Positions 1 to 8,795 of a stretch of 64,000 nt of DNA are shown here, one piece after another. The DNA is from Bifidobacterium vespertilionis (GTDB taxonomy: Bacteria > Actinomycetota > Actinomycetes > Actinomycetales > Bifidobacteriaceae). The stretch covers positions 62,001 through 126,000 of the forward strand of contig NZ_RZNZ01000008.1 of assembly GCF_008698145.1 (NCBI RefSeq), written 5' to 3'. Position numbers and translations under genes: made by a program. Numbering within the stretch: the stretch's first letter is position 1; every line of letters starts with the position of its first letter. The notes below the pieces were generated by a model. That model made no database searches, was not told the origin of the DNA, and saw only the letters and a list, made by a program, of their open reading frames with translations.

Positions 1-756
1 GAACATATGCCGCTGGCACACAGCGGGCCCCGTCCGCCAGCGGTGGAATTCCAACACGTCTACTTCTCCTATGGATCCAAACCAATTCTGCGTGACCTGA
101 ATCTCTCCATATCCCAAGGAAGTGTCACGGCACTTGTCGGGCCCTCAGGGGCAGGGAAAAGCACGATCCTGCAACTTATCGAACGTTTCTATGATCCTTC
201 CAGCGGAAATATCAATGTACTCGGTAAGGACATAACAACCTGTGATCGAGACGATTTACGCAGCCACATCGCATACGTGGAACAGGATTCACCGGCACTG
301 TCCGGTAGCATACGAGAGAACCTACTTCTCGGATCAAACGATTGTAGCGATGATGAATGCCGACGGGTATTGGAATCCGTGAATCTCTCCCATCTGCTAG
401 ATCGATCCGACAAAGGTCTTGATATGCAGATAGGGGAAAACGGAATCATGCTATCAGGCGGAGAACGCCAAAGACTCGCCATAGCCCGCGCCCTTCTTTC
501 CACGGCAAAAATCATCCTGCTCGACGAAGCCACCGCAAACCTGGACGCCGATAACGAACGCCTTATCACTCAGCTATTGACTCAGGTAGAAGGCCGCACT
601 TTTATTATCGTTGCGCATCGACTCGCCACGATAATTGACTCCGATCTTATATATGTACTTAATCAAGGGCGGATTATCGGATCGGGAACCCATAAACAAC
701 TTTTTAAAACGGCACCATTTTATCGCAATCTCGCAACGGAACAATATATCTCATAG
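1..756 (+). CDS. ABC exporter, ATP-binding C-terminal part (5' end outside window)
   Basis: This is the nucleotide-binding half of a fused permease-ATPase exporter. The frame is open from the window edge, so the membrane domain probably lies upstream and the ATG at 7 is unlikely to be the true start. Walker A (GPSGAGKS), signature (LSGGERQRL), Walker B (ILLDEAT) and the H-loop (VAHRL) are all present and look intact. The opening residues match the linker of MsbA/LanT-type exporters. Its place upstream of a class III lanthipeptide synthetase suggests it exports the modified peptide. The DNA is AT-rich compared with the rest of the window, like the following genes. Confidence 0.85.
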   Translation, partial: EHMPLAHSGPRPPAVEFQHVYFSYGSKPILRDLNLSISQGSVTALVGPSGAGKSTILQLIERFYDPSSGNINVLGKDITTCDRDDLRSHIAYVEQDSPALSGSIRENLLLGSNDCSDDECRRVLESVNLSHLLDRSDKGLDMQIGENGIMLSGGERQRLAIARALLSTAKIILLDEATANLDADNERLITQLLTQVEGRTFIIVAHRLATIIDSDLIYVLNQGRIIGSGTHKQLFKTAPFYRNLATEQYIS

Positions 757-964
757 CTAAAAGAAATTTGGCGATTTATTACAATAATTCCTCATCTAAC
801 TATAAAATATAGTTATTTTATATATGCTGCATATATATCACTTTTCACCGATTACAACCGATTGGACATCTACACAAAATACACTATGTTCCGCTAGGTC
901 AAATAAGCAACACTCTGACTAACTCTATAACAAATACAGACATAAACTATACAAAAAATGTATA

Positions 965-982
965 TATCATCATATGATGACA
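965..982. promoter_or_regulatory. candidate operator A (TATCATC-N4-GATGACA)
   Basis: Near-perfect 7-4-7 palindrome with spacer ATAT. It has the same architecture as sites at 1025, 5659, 21853 and 21950. It lies one copy upstream of operator B, 60 bases apart centre to centre. Binding by the LuxR-type response regulator at 10061 is an inference. Confidence 0.5.
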
Positions 983-1024
983 AGGCCGACGACTGGACGG
1001 AAATCTATATCGACTCTTATCTCT

Positions 1025-1042
1025 TGTCATCTGGAGATGACA
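1025..1042. promoter_or_regulatory. candidate operator B (TGTCATC-N4-GATGACA)
   Basis: Perfect 7-4-7 palindrome with spacer TGGA, 85 bases before the GTG start of lanKC. The distance suits an activator site. The downstream flank is not T-rich, which argues against a terminator. Confidence 0.55.
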
Positions 1043-1127
1043 GATAACCCATAACGGGTCGCGCGGCACGCGAATAGGTGATGTAATAAAAATGTCATAA
1101 GCCATTAATAAGGAAAGAGACAGAATC

Positions 1128-3680
1128 GTGCCCATCGACCTAAAATATATCCCATTCTGTCAGTCCAACAGTTCCTTCTATGAGCCACCAGATCGTCAAT
1201 CTTCGCCAAGACTTGATGATGAAATTCACTTTCCAAATAATTGGAAGATATATAAAGGTACCCCATGGACAAATTGTCGTCCTAGTAATGTTAAAATTCC
1301 GGAACAGGGATGGAAGATTCACATCTCGGCAACTCTTTGGAATTATGAAAAGATATTAAGAGAAGTATCAAATTATTGTTTTTCAAAAAAAGTCGCATTT
1401 AAATATCTATCAACAAAAGCTGATTTTTTTGATTAAAACAGTAAATATACCGATAGGGCTGCTGCCGGAAAATATATTACAATATATCCAGTAAACGAAT
1501 TGGAGTTTCATTCTACTCTCAATGGGTTAGACGACATTATTGGGAATGAGTCAGGACCCTATATCCTTTCGGATAGACGTTGGAGGAACGGGCCTATATT
1601 CTATCGCTTCGGCGCTTTTATCCCGCCTAAGGATAAGACAAAATATATAAGTGTATTGAAAAGGCCCGACGGAGTCGAGGAGGAAGATGTACGTCGTCCT
1701 ACCTTTATCGTGCCGGATTGGGTGAAAATACCGGAATTTCTACACGAATCCATAGAATCTCAATCTATACCATTCCCATTCGAGATGAAATCAGCTATGC
1801 ATTTTTCATGCGGTGGAGGTGTGTATACCGCAGAGGCGTTGACGGATGAATACGTTTCAAAAGGAACTATCGTTGTACTAAAGGAGGCGCGACCATATAC
1901 GGCGCTTGATTCCGACGGCCATGATGCTGTATATCGTTTGAAGCACGAAGAACATGTCTTATCCGAATTACAAGATACGGGCTTTGTGCCTCAGGTATTC
2001 GGAATGTTGAGAGCATGGGAAAACCTTTATCTCGTGATGGAGAAAATACCAGGGAACAACCTTAAGCATGAATGCATGCTTAGAACTCCCATACTAAAGC
2101 CAGCTCCTTGGAAACTAGATAATGCTGCCTTTGGGCAATGGGTTGATCATACCGTTTCACAGCTTGATAAAGCAATGTCGCTCTTTCATCGACACGGATG
2201 GCTTCTTGGTGATATTCACCCTAAAAATATCATTATGGAAAACGGAGTTAATCCTAAATTTATTGATTTTGAATTCGCGCACAAAATGGATAAAGGATGG
2301 CGAATTAAACAAATAGCACCAGGATATGGTCCTCTGACAGGGTTTACCGGCACCGACGCAGATTTTTGTTCATTAGGGTTGCTGGAGTTAGATATGCTTC
2401 TTCCTCAAGCCACCATTACAGATCAGGGCAATGAAGGAAGCATTATACGAATCGCTAGACACGCGCAGAGTCATCTCGATATTAACGAAGACTCCATCGA
2501 ATCTATAATTCAAAAGACATCTAAAAATACTCAGCTATCCTTGGATCAGCGAGCTGTCAATCTCGCTTCTATTGAAGATTTAATACATGGACTAGCTCGG
2601 GGAATAAAGGCACACCTTCATTTTGATGAAGGCGCTACAGTTGCTCTACCCGGTGATATAGAACTATTTGGCCCTAATGCTGTACAAGCCTCGGTGGGAT
2701 ACCCTTATGGCGTTGCGGGTGCTTTGTCGACGTTAGCTTTGGCAGGTGATCCAATAGATTCCGCATCGGTTCAAAAAGCATCTCAATGGATTTTAAATCA
2801 TCTTTCGGGCGTTAAAAACCGAGGATTCGCCGGCAAAGATGGTTTGGAGTATGGCTTACGCATGGCGGGATTTGATGAACTCGCTCGAGAAGCACATTCT
2901 TTGCCCGTGGCAAACCCCATTAATCCTACTTATTGGTCCGGATGGGCTGGCGTCGGCCTAAATGACCTAAGTATCGGGTCGAATAAATCATATGATGAAC
3001 TATTTTTAGCCTCATCAAAGTTGCAGAACATGCTTACCAACGATGTCGAATGTGAATCCGCTGGATTATTATATGGCTGGTCTGGCGCGGCCTTATTGTG
3101 GGCCGAAATCTATAGAACGGTTGATCGAGATGAAAAATATGTGGATTATGCACTACATGCAATACAAAACGATATTAAAAAATGTGTTTTGACCCAAAAT
3201 ATGACCATGGAATACGATGAAAAGTGGAGAACTCTGCCATATCTGGGAACCGGGTCATGCGGTATTGCAATCGCTTTATATGCCTTGCGAAAAGCGACCG
3301 GAGAATGTCTCTTGGACAAAGAGTATGAGTCCCTAGTTCGCGCATGCACCTACTATCAGTGTGCACAGGGAACATACGCATATGGTATGTCAGGCTTTTT
3401 GACTTTTCTGAATGCAAAGGACGATAAAAGCAAGCTGGAATATCAGGTAATTAACTCATATTGCGATTCTCTTCGACTATTTATCATTCCAAGTAAAGGC
3501 GGTTTTTATGTCCGAGGAAATCAAGGACTAAAACTGTCGTGTGATTTTCTGACCGGATCCGCCGGAGTCCTCGGATCTCTTGCCGCACTCCAGGGGAAAT
3601 GGTCAGGCATACCGTTCCTGTCATGGAACGATTCCTTAGATATTAGAAAGGAGGTGCACAATGGGAAACAACGTTCTTGA
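1128..3680 (+). CDS. class III lanthipeptide synthetase LanKC, interrupted by an in-frame TAA
   Basis: The protein would phosphorylate, dehydrate and cyclise the precursor at 3661. The N-terminal lyase-type domain starts at GTG 1128 after a good RBS and begins like known LanKC proteins (DLKYIPFCQSN). A TAA at 1434-1436 stops it after 102 residues, but the same frame continues at once with NSKYTDRAAAGKYITIYP and GPYILSDRR, both LanKC-like. Kinase residues are GDIHPKN (Asp near codon 362) and DFE (near 380). The C-terminal LanC-like domain lacks the Cys-Cys-His zinc ligands, which places it in class III rather than class IV. Full length would be 850 residues, normal for the family. Translation could restart at TTG 1500, giving 726 residues without a complete lyase. 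Nonsense mutation, readthrough and sequence error are not distinguishable here. Confidence 0.85.
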
Positions 3681-3795
3681 TTTTCAAATCTTGACTGCTG
3701 ACGGCGAAACGGATGATGCAGCACGTATCAGCACGTTTAGCTTCAATGGCCCCTGCCCGGGCCTGCCGAGTACCTTGACCTACAGCAACTGCTGA
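3661..3795 (+). CDS. class III lanthipeptide precursor peptide (LanA)
   Basis: This 44-residue gene begins at ATG 3661, inside the last 20 bases of lanKC, behind a near-consensus RBS (AAGGAGG, 3648-3654). The leader contains VLDFQ, resembling the LxLQ recognition motif of class III leaders. The core has two labionin-type patterns: Ser24-x2-Ser27-x4-Cys32 and Ser37-x2-Thr40-x3-Cys44, so both Cys residues sit at the expected ends of rings and the last one is the final residue. Overlap with the synthetase and the following peptidase fit a class III cluster. The exact leader cleavage site is not visible; a cut near residues 19-23 is likely. Confidence 0.85.
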   Translation: MGNNVLDFQILTADGETDDAARISTFSFNGPCPGLPSTLTYSNC

Positions 3796-3801
3796 CAAGA
3801 C

Positions 3802-3842
3802 AAGTGTCTGGCACCAATTCGCAAAATTGATGCCAGACACTT
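3802..3842 (+). terminator. attenuator-like hairpin between lanA and the peptidase
   Basis: Perfect 12-bp arms at 3802-3813 (AAGTGTCTGGCA) and 3831-3842, loop of 17 bases, followed by TT then GC. The short T-run suggests partial termination. That would give more precursor transcript than peptidase transcript, a common layout after bacteriocin structural genes. Confidence 0.65.
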
Positions 3843-3858
3843 TTGCAATGGAGTAACT

Positions 3859-5661
3859 ATGAAGTGTACAACACTCAATCAACCCATCAAATTGTATGAA
3901 GAATTCTCTGACAAGTATCGCAGCAAGGCGCAACAACTTTGTGAACATTTAATAGAGGATACAAATAATTTTCATTATTCCAGTAATCAATCGCTCGAAT
4001 TAATGCAAATTAATAATGAACTAGTAATTCATTTCAAGGATGATCCGTCGCAATATATTCATTTATGTCAAAAACCGATTGGAAGAATATCTGGTTTTTA
4101 CATTAATTCAGAGAAGACAATAGCGGCATTATTAACGCAGATGCCAAAAACTGATTTTTACACTATTTCATTATATGAATTGAAAAAGCAATCCGCCAAT
4201 ATTCTTCTAAGGTGCAACAATGTTGTACCTCAGATAAGAACGACATACCATTCTATCTATTGGATTAATAAAAGCAAATCAAATCGCCCGTATAAACTAA
4301 TGATGGCAAACAAGTGTGGCATCATTGAAGTATACGGCACAAATAGTGAATATGATATATTATCTTTCGTTTGCAGTAATGATGCGGTTATTGTTATAAG
4401 AATGACGCACGGAGACAATTCTCGTATGCTGTTTTTCGATGATTTCGGCGAAAGAGACACACGCTTTAGGGAAATTACTGCATCACTCCCCATTGATTCG
4501 ATGGAGATTACAAATACTCTTCTATATGCTATCGTCAATAACCAACTTCTAATTATTAACTTTTTTAACGATATACATGATAGGCAAATGATTCAGTCTC
4601 CCCATGGATTTATTCCTAAATCATTGCAAAAGCGTAATGGGATTGTTTATGTGATAGGACGCCTATCGGGCGACTCCGCCATCTGGATTCCATCTCTCGG
4701 ACAAAATGGGATATGGAAAGCTCCTCCTTGTGGAGTTATTAGTTTTCTTGGATTTCAGGATAGGTTCCCTGTTTTCTGCATATCATCTCCAATCCATCAA
4801 ACGCAAATTGTAACAGGAAATAGGAAAGGATTCTTAGAGGCTGTATCGTCCACACCTAATATTCACTGTCGCAAAAGTATTATCCGGAGTAGAGATCAAA
4901 CAAATATTCCCATTACACTTTTTTATAGACTTGATAGTATTCTCGAGCAGTCTCCTATTCTATTGATGGCATACGGATGTTATGGAATCGCACTTGAGGG
5001 AGCCTATGACCGTTTGATTTCATATGTCATACAGTCCGGCATAACTGTTGCCTTCTGCCATATTCGAGGTGGGGGCGAGTATGGGGAGGAATGGCATAGG
5101 CAAGCGATAAAAAACAATAAGTTCATATCTATCAATGATTTTCTCGATTGCACTAAAGGATTGATTGCAAATAACTTATGTGACGCCAAACGCATTGGAG
5201 CAGTGGGTTCAAGCGCCGGCGCTTTGGTTGTTCTTTCTGCCGCATTGCGCCGCCCGGATTATTTCAAAATTGTTCAATTATCGCACCCTTTTTTAACACC
5301 GGAATTGATTCTCACAAACCCCGACAATCCACTTACAATTAGCGATTGGGATGAATTCGGATATCCATCATCATCTTCTTGCTATGACTCGTTTTCACCT
5401 TTGGCGCAATTGCGGCGTCTTCCAGCTGATTTTTCTAATCAAGCTCCTGACATTTGGATTACTGCCGGCAAGAATGATATAAAGGCGCCTCTCTTATATA
5501 CGGAACAATGGCTGAATTCATATTCGGCTATTGTTCCGTCCGCACATAATTCGGTGTTTTTGCAACTTTTAGATGAAGGACATCACAATTCTGATGATTC
5601 TTTGACCGGTGGCTGTTTATCAACTATATGGTTACTCGACTCTCTCTTCGACACAGATTGA
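3859..5661 (+). CDS. prolyl-oligopeptidase-type serine peptidase (S9), likely leader peptidase
   Basis: This 600-residue protein has an N-terminal beta-propeller-like part and a C-terminal alpha/beta-hydrolase domain. The catalytic triad can be read: Ser452 in GSSAG, Asp540 in AGKNDIKAP and His575 in DEGHH. The block HIRGGGEYGEEWH just before the serine is typical of the S9A family. No signal peptide is seen, so it should act in the cytoplasm. Prolyl oligopeptidases are known to remove leaders in some class III systems (FlaP type), and this gene directly follows the precursor. The start at 3859 follows GGAG at a proper distance. The DNA is AT-rich throughout. Confidence 0.8.
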   Translation: MKCTTLNQPIKLYEEFSDKYRSKAQQLCEHLIEDTNNFHYSSNQSLELMQINNELVIHFKDDPSQYIHLCQKPIGRISGFYINSEKTIAALLTQMPKTDFYTISLYELKKQSANILLRCNNVVPQIRTTYHSIYWINKSKSNRPYKLMMANKCGIIEVYGTNSEYDILSFVCSNDAVIVIRMTHGDNSRMLFFDDFGERDTRFREITASLPIDSMEITNTLLYAIVNNQLLIINFFNDIHDRQMIQSPHGFIPKSLQKRNGIVYVIGRLSGDSAIWIPSLGQNGIWKAPPCGVISFLGFQDRFPVFCISSPIHQTQIVTGNRKGFLEAVSSTPNIHCRKSIIRSRDQTNIPITLFYRLDSILEQSPILLMAYGCYGIALEGAYDRLISYVIQSGITVAFCHIRGGGEYGEEWHRQAIKNNKFISINDFLDCTKGLIANNLCDAKRIGAVGSSAGALVVLSAALRRPDYFKIVQLSHPFLTPELILTNPDNPLTISDWDEFGYPSSSSCYDSFSPLAQLRRLPADFSNQAPDIWITAGKNDIKAPLLYTEQWLNSYSAIVPSAHNSVFLQLLDEGHHNSDDSLTGGCLSTIWLLDSLFDTD

Positions 5662-5676
5662 CATCTTTTGATGTCA
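5659..5676. promoter_or_regulatory. candidate operator C (TGACATC-N4-GATGTCA)
   Basis: Perfect palindrome with spacer TTTT; the arms extend to nine bases (5657-5678). It ends 81 bases before the ATG at 5758, nearly the same distance as operator B from lanKC. A second, overlapping hairpin (AATCGTCT...AGACGATT, about 5676-5700) follows, so a role as terminator of the peptidase gene is an alternative. Confidence 0.45.
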
Positions 5677-5757
5677 ATCGTCTCTCCGGCATAGACGATT
5701 GACTCGTCTTTATGGATACTGTCGGCAGTAGCACTCTCGTAGGAAGGATTCTCGTCC

Positions 5758-6561
5758 ATGAAAAAACAACCAAATGACTTCATTGGGGTAAATACATATT
5801 TATCGATTCAGGCGCGTGGGCTGGTCAAGCGTGTGGCTTCCGCTGATGGTTCCAGTCCGAGTGTGATTCTCAATGATGTCTCGTTGGATATTCCCGGTGC
5901 CGGGTTGACGGCGATCGTCGGGCCTTCGGGAGCGGGCAAGACCTCTCTGTTGTACGTGTTGTCCGGTTTGGACAGGCCCGACTCGGGCCGGGTCGTCATC
6001 GGCGGCACCGACATCTACGCGTTGGACGAGGAGCGTCGTTCGCGGTTCATCCGCGGGCATATCGGTTTCGTGTTCCAGCAGTACAACCTCGTGCCGTATC
6101 TGACGGTCGAGGAGAACGTGACGCTGCCGCTCTCGCTCGCCCATCGCAAGGCCGACTACGTGCATGTCACGCAGCTGCTGTCCCGGTTCGGCCTGCGCCA
6201 GAGGGCGAGGACCGTGGTGAGCGCCCTGTCCGGTGGAGAGCAGCAGCGCGTGGCCCTGTGCCGGGCCCTGCTCTTGCGTCCGGCGGTGGTGTTCGCCGAC
6301 GAGCCCACCGGCGCGCTCGACACCGCGAACAGCGAGCTCGTGCTGCAGGTGCTGCGCGAGCTGGCGGATTCGGGTTCCAGCGTGGTCATGGTCACGCATG
6401 ACACGGATGCCGCCGCACTGGCCGACCGCGTAGTCTTCCTGCGTGACGGCGGGATCACCCACGTCGCGGGCAGGCTGACCGCCGGGCAGATCGTCGAGGG
6501 CATGCGCCGCACGTTCGAGCCGCCCATGTCGCAGCACGGTCAGGAGGTTCGCCGTGGGTAG
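5758..6561 (+). CDS. ABC transporter ATP-binding protein (MacB/LolD type)
   Basis: The 267-residue ATPase has Walker A (GPSGAGKT), signature (LSGGEQQRV), Walker B (VVFADEPTGALD) and an H-loop (VTHD). It pairs with the FtsX-like permease that overlaps its stop codon. Such pairs serve peptide sensing, immunity or export. The first 18 or so codons are AT-rich and the rest strongly GC-rich, as if a GC-rich gene body had been joined to an AT-rich 5' end. An RBS (AGGAAGGA) lies about ten bases before the ATG. Operator C lies upstream. A role in self-protection against the lanthipeptide is inferred from context. Confidence 0.85.
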   Translation: MKKQPNDFIGVNTYLSIQARGLVKRVASADGSSPSVILNDVSLDIPGAGLTAIVGPSGAGKTSLLYVLSGLDRPDSGRVVIGGTDIYALDEERRSRFIRGHIGFVFQQYNLVPYLTVEENVTLPLSLAHRKADYVHVTQLLSRFGLRQRARTVVSALSGGEQQRVALCRALLLRPAVVFADEPTGALDTANSELVLQVLRELADSGSSVVMVTHDTDAAALADRVVFLRDGGITHVAGRLTAGQIVEGMRRTFEPPMSQHGQEVRRG

Positions 6562-7978
6562 GTATGTGCTTCGCGTGTTCCGCGACAATCTCGCGGGTTG
6601 GGTGCCCACGATCATGGTGGTCGCGGTGGTGACCACGCTGGTGGGCGTGTGCATGAACCAGTTCGTGTGGACCTCGTCGCCGTCGTTCGCGTCGGCCGCC
6701 CGGCTGGCGGGTTTGGATCCGGCCGAGTTCGCCATGGTGTCGGTCACGATCTATGTCGTGGTGGCGTTGCTTGCGTTCTTCTCGCTCACGGTGGTCGGTT
6801 CGGCCACGGTTGACCGCATCCGCGGCACGTTCGCGCAATGGCGTCTCATGGGCGCCAGCCCGAGCCAGGTGCGTGCGGGCATGTGGATGCTCGTGGGCGT
6901 GGCGAGCCTCATTGGCTCGCTGCTCGGTTCACTGATCGCGATGCCGGCCAGCCTGCTCGCGGTTCCCGAGTTCGACGCGATGGCCGCGGAGAGCTTCGCC
7001 GGCGGGCTCGGCTCGTTCGTCCCTCCCGCGTTCGCGCCGTCCGTGGCGGCATGGCTCGGCTCGCTGCTGTTGGGCGTGGTCACGTGCATGCTGGGCGCGT
7101 TTGTGCCCTCGATGCGTGCGGCGAAGGTCCGTCCCATCGAGGCGATCCGCGGCAAGGACGCGCCGATTGGACGGCGTGGATGGCGGTATTGGGTGCGCTG
7201 GGCGCTGGGACTGGTTGTCATGGCGGCGGCGCTGGTATTGGCGTTCTCCGGCATGGGCATGCCGCGCGCCCGCGCGTTCGGACAGGAGGCCGGCCAGACG
7301 TTCAACGGCGCATTATGGGCCGGGATCATCGCGTCGTTCGGCATGTATGTCCTCGCCGGCGTGCTGGTCCCGATCCTGTTGGACGCGGGACGCGTCATGT
7401 GCCGCCTGTGCGGGTCGGCGACCGGCGTGCTCGCGGCCCGTGCCGCTAGGGCGAAGGCCGTGTCCAGTATGAACACCATCGCCCCGCTCGCACTGGCTCT
7501 GGGATTGTCCGCGACCCTGCTGACCTGCGCGCGGTCCTACGGGCGGATACTGGCCCTGGGTGGCCATCCGACGAGCCTGAACTACGCGGACTCGCTGCTG
7601 ATGATCGCGATGCTGTGCATCGTGTCCCTGGCCACGAGCCTGGCCGTCATCGCGTTGTCGAACCGCGGCATGGTCGCCGACCAGGCGCTTCTGCGCAGCA
7701 TCGGCATGTCGCCGCGCCGGGTGACGCGCATGATCCTGTGGCAGAGCCTGCAATTGGCCGCCGGCGCGGTCGTCCTCGCGCTCATCCCGGTCGCCGTCAG
7801 CTCGCTCGTGCTCGCCACACGCTCCATCACGCTCGTCGGTGTTCCGGTGGCCGAGATCCCGTGGACCGGTGTGATCGGCGCGGCAGCGGCCTGCTGGCTG
7901 GCGTTGTTCCTCATCCAGTACATGCAGATCCGCCCCGCGTTGCGCCGCAGCGTGGCCGACGCGATCAGAAGCCGTTGA
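6554..7978 (+). CDS. FtsX-like ABC permease
   Basis: This 474-residue membrane protein starts at GTG 6554, eight bases inside the ATPase gene, after AGGAGG. It has an N-terminal membrane segment, two FtsX-type domains each with several hydrophobic helices, and a region around residues 190-220 (RPIEAIRGKDAP) typical of the family. It is the partner of the ATPase at 5758. No large extracellular domain is obvious, unlike BceB proteins, so antimicrobial sensing is less certain than export or immunity. The gene is fully GC-rich. Confidence 0.8.
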   Translation: MGRYVLRVFRDNLAGWVPTIMVVAVVTTLVGVCMNQFVWTSSPSFASAARLAGLDPAEFAMVSVTIYVVVALLAFFSLTVVGSATVDRIRGTFAQWRLMGASPSQVRAGMWMLVGVASLIGSLLGSLIAMPASLLAVPEFDAMAAESFAGGLGSFVPPAFAPSVAAWLGSLLLGVVTCMLGAFVPSMRAAKVRPIEAIRGKDAPIGRRGWRYWVRWALGLVVMAAALVLAFSGMGMPRARAFGQEAGQTFNGALWAGIIASFGMYVLAGVLVPILLDAGRVMCRLCGSATGVLAARAARAKAVSSMNTIAPLALALGLSATLLTCARSYGRILALGGHPTSLNYADSLLMIAMLCIVSLATSLAVIALSNRGMVADQALLRSIGMSPRRVTRMILWQSLQLAAGAVVLALIPVAVSSLVLATRSITLVGVPVAEIPWTGVIGAAAACWLALFLIQYMQIRPALRRSVADAIRSR

Positions 7979-8010
7979 CGGCACCGGATTCGGAAAAGGA
8001 GGATGAGATC

Positions 8011-8409
8011 ATGCCTGTCCGATACACGGCCATGCCGAGGCGAGCCCCGGTGTCCATGCTGCTCGCGTTCCTGCTAATCCTGACGGCCTTGTTCGGGCTG
8101 GCGGCGTGCGGCTCCGTCCAAGGCTCCTGGCCGGACGGCCAGTATGCCGGCCGGGTGCCCGAACCCGATCGGGTGACGACCCGTATCAGGGACGAGACCG
8201 ACAACGGCTATCTGATCGACGTGTCATGGACCATCGCCGAGGCGAAGGACTACGCGCGAAAGATCAAGGACGCGGGCTTCACCCGCAACGCCACCGAGGA
8301 GGAACAGGCCGGCGTATACGACTACACGGCCGACGACGGCATCGTCAAGGTCTCCATCAGTGCATTGCCTGGTGACAACGGCACCATCAACATCAACAAG
8401 CTCCAATGA
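8011..8409 (+). CDS. small lipoprotein
   Basis: The 132-residue protein has a basic start, a hydrophobic stretch and the lipobox LAAC, so it should be a membrane-anchored lipoprotein facing outward. The mature part is hydrophilic and acidic (TIAEAKDYARKIKDAGF, then EEEQAGVYDY). It is similar in design to small actinobacterial lipoproteins of unknown function. The ATG follows AAAGGAGG. It sits between the ABC permease and the histidine kinase, so a role as accessory sensor or immunity lipoprotein is possible but not shown. Confidence 0.7.
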   Translation: MPVRYTAMPRRAPVSMLLAFLLILTALFGLAACGSVQGSWPDGQYAGRVPEPDRVTTRIRDETDNGYLIDVSWTIAEAKDYARKIKDAGFTRNATEEEQAGVYDYTADDGIVKVSISALPGDNGTININKLQ

Positions 8410-8430
8410 CACTCAAAAGGATCGGCGCTC

Positions 8431-8787
8431 ATGGACATTCCCGCACATCACGAACCGTCACCCGGCAAGCCCCTGTCGGCGTCACCGCCCGTCCCGGAGC
8501 CCGGCCGGCCGAACCCGCCCCAACCGTTGCAAGCCGCGCCGAACGATTCGATCGTCGGATTCCTGCTGCTCGGACTGTTCCTGTCCCTGCCCGGCGTGCT
8601 GATCGCGTGGATCACCGGCCGCGACGGGCACGGATGGGAGCATGGCGGCCGCGTCGCCGCATGGATCGGGGCGCTGCTCTCGCCGTTCGTATGGCTGGCC
8701 ATCATCATCGTATTCACTTTGTTGTTCACCGGTTCGGTCACGATGCTCGGCTGCCTGATGCCCGGCGCGGACTGTCTCGCCCAGTAA
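8431..8787 (+). CDS. small membrane protein, unknown function
   Basis: The 118-residue protein has a Pro-rich N-terminal tail of about 38 residues and then two hydrophobic segments (near 43-60 and 85-105). Two cysteines lie near the C-terminus. No family is recognised with confidence. It lies in the same direction and with short gaps between the lipoprotein and the histidine kinase. A frame open across this gene and into the kinase gene in another phase is considered a shadow. Confidence 0.55.
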   Translation: MDIPAHHEPSPGKPLSASPPVPEPGRPNPPQPLQAAPNDSIVGFLLLGLFLSLPGVLIAWITGRDGHGWEHGGRVAAWIGALLSPFVWLAIIIVFTLLFTGSVTMLGCLMPGADCLAQ

Positions 8788-8795
8788 GCACGCCG

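Larger units (their letters stand above)
757..1127. other. AT-rich promoter region upstream of lanKC
   Basis: No gene is seen in this 371-base stretch. It is strongly AT-rich and contains two 18-base palindromes of the form TNTCATC-N4-GATGACA exactly 60 bases apart, the second ending 85 bases before the lanKC start. A good ribosome-binding site (AAGGAAAGAGA, about 1110-1120) precedes the GTG at 1128. Promoter hexamers cannot be placed with confidence in such AT-rich DNA. Confidence 0.6.

Noticed and set aside
5657..5700. Pure terminator reading of the dyads after the peptidase gene
   Set aside because: Not fully excluded, but the first dyad matches the operator architecture and its distance to the next start equals that of operator B, so it is listed as a candidate operator.
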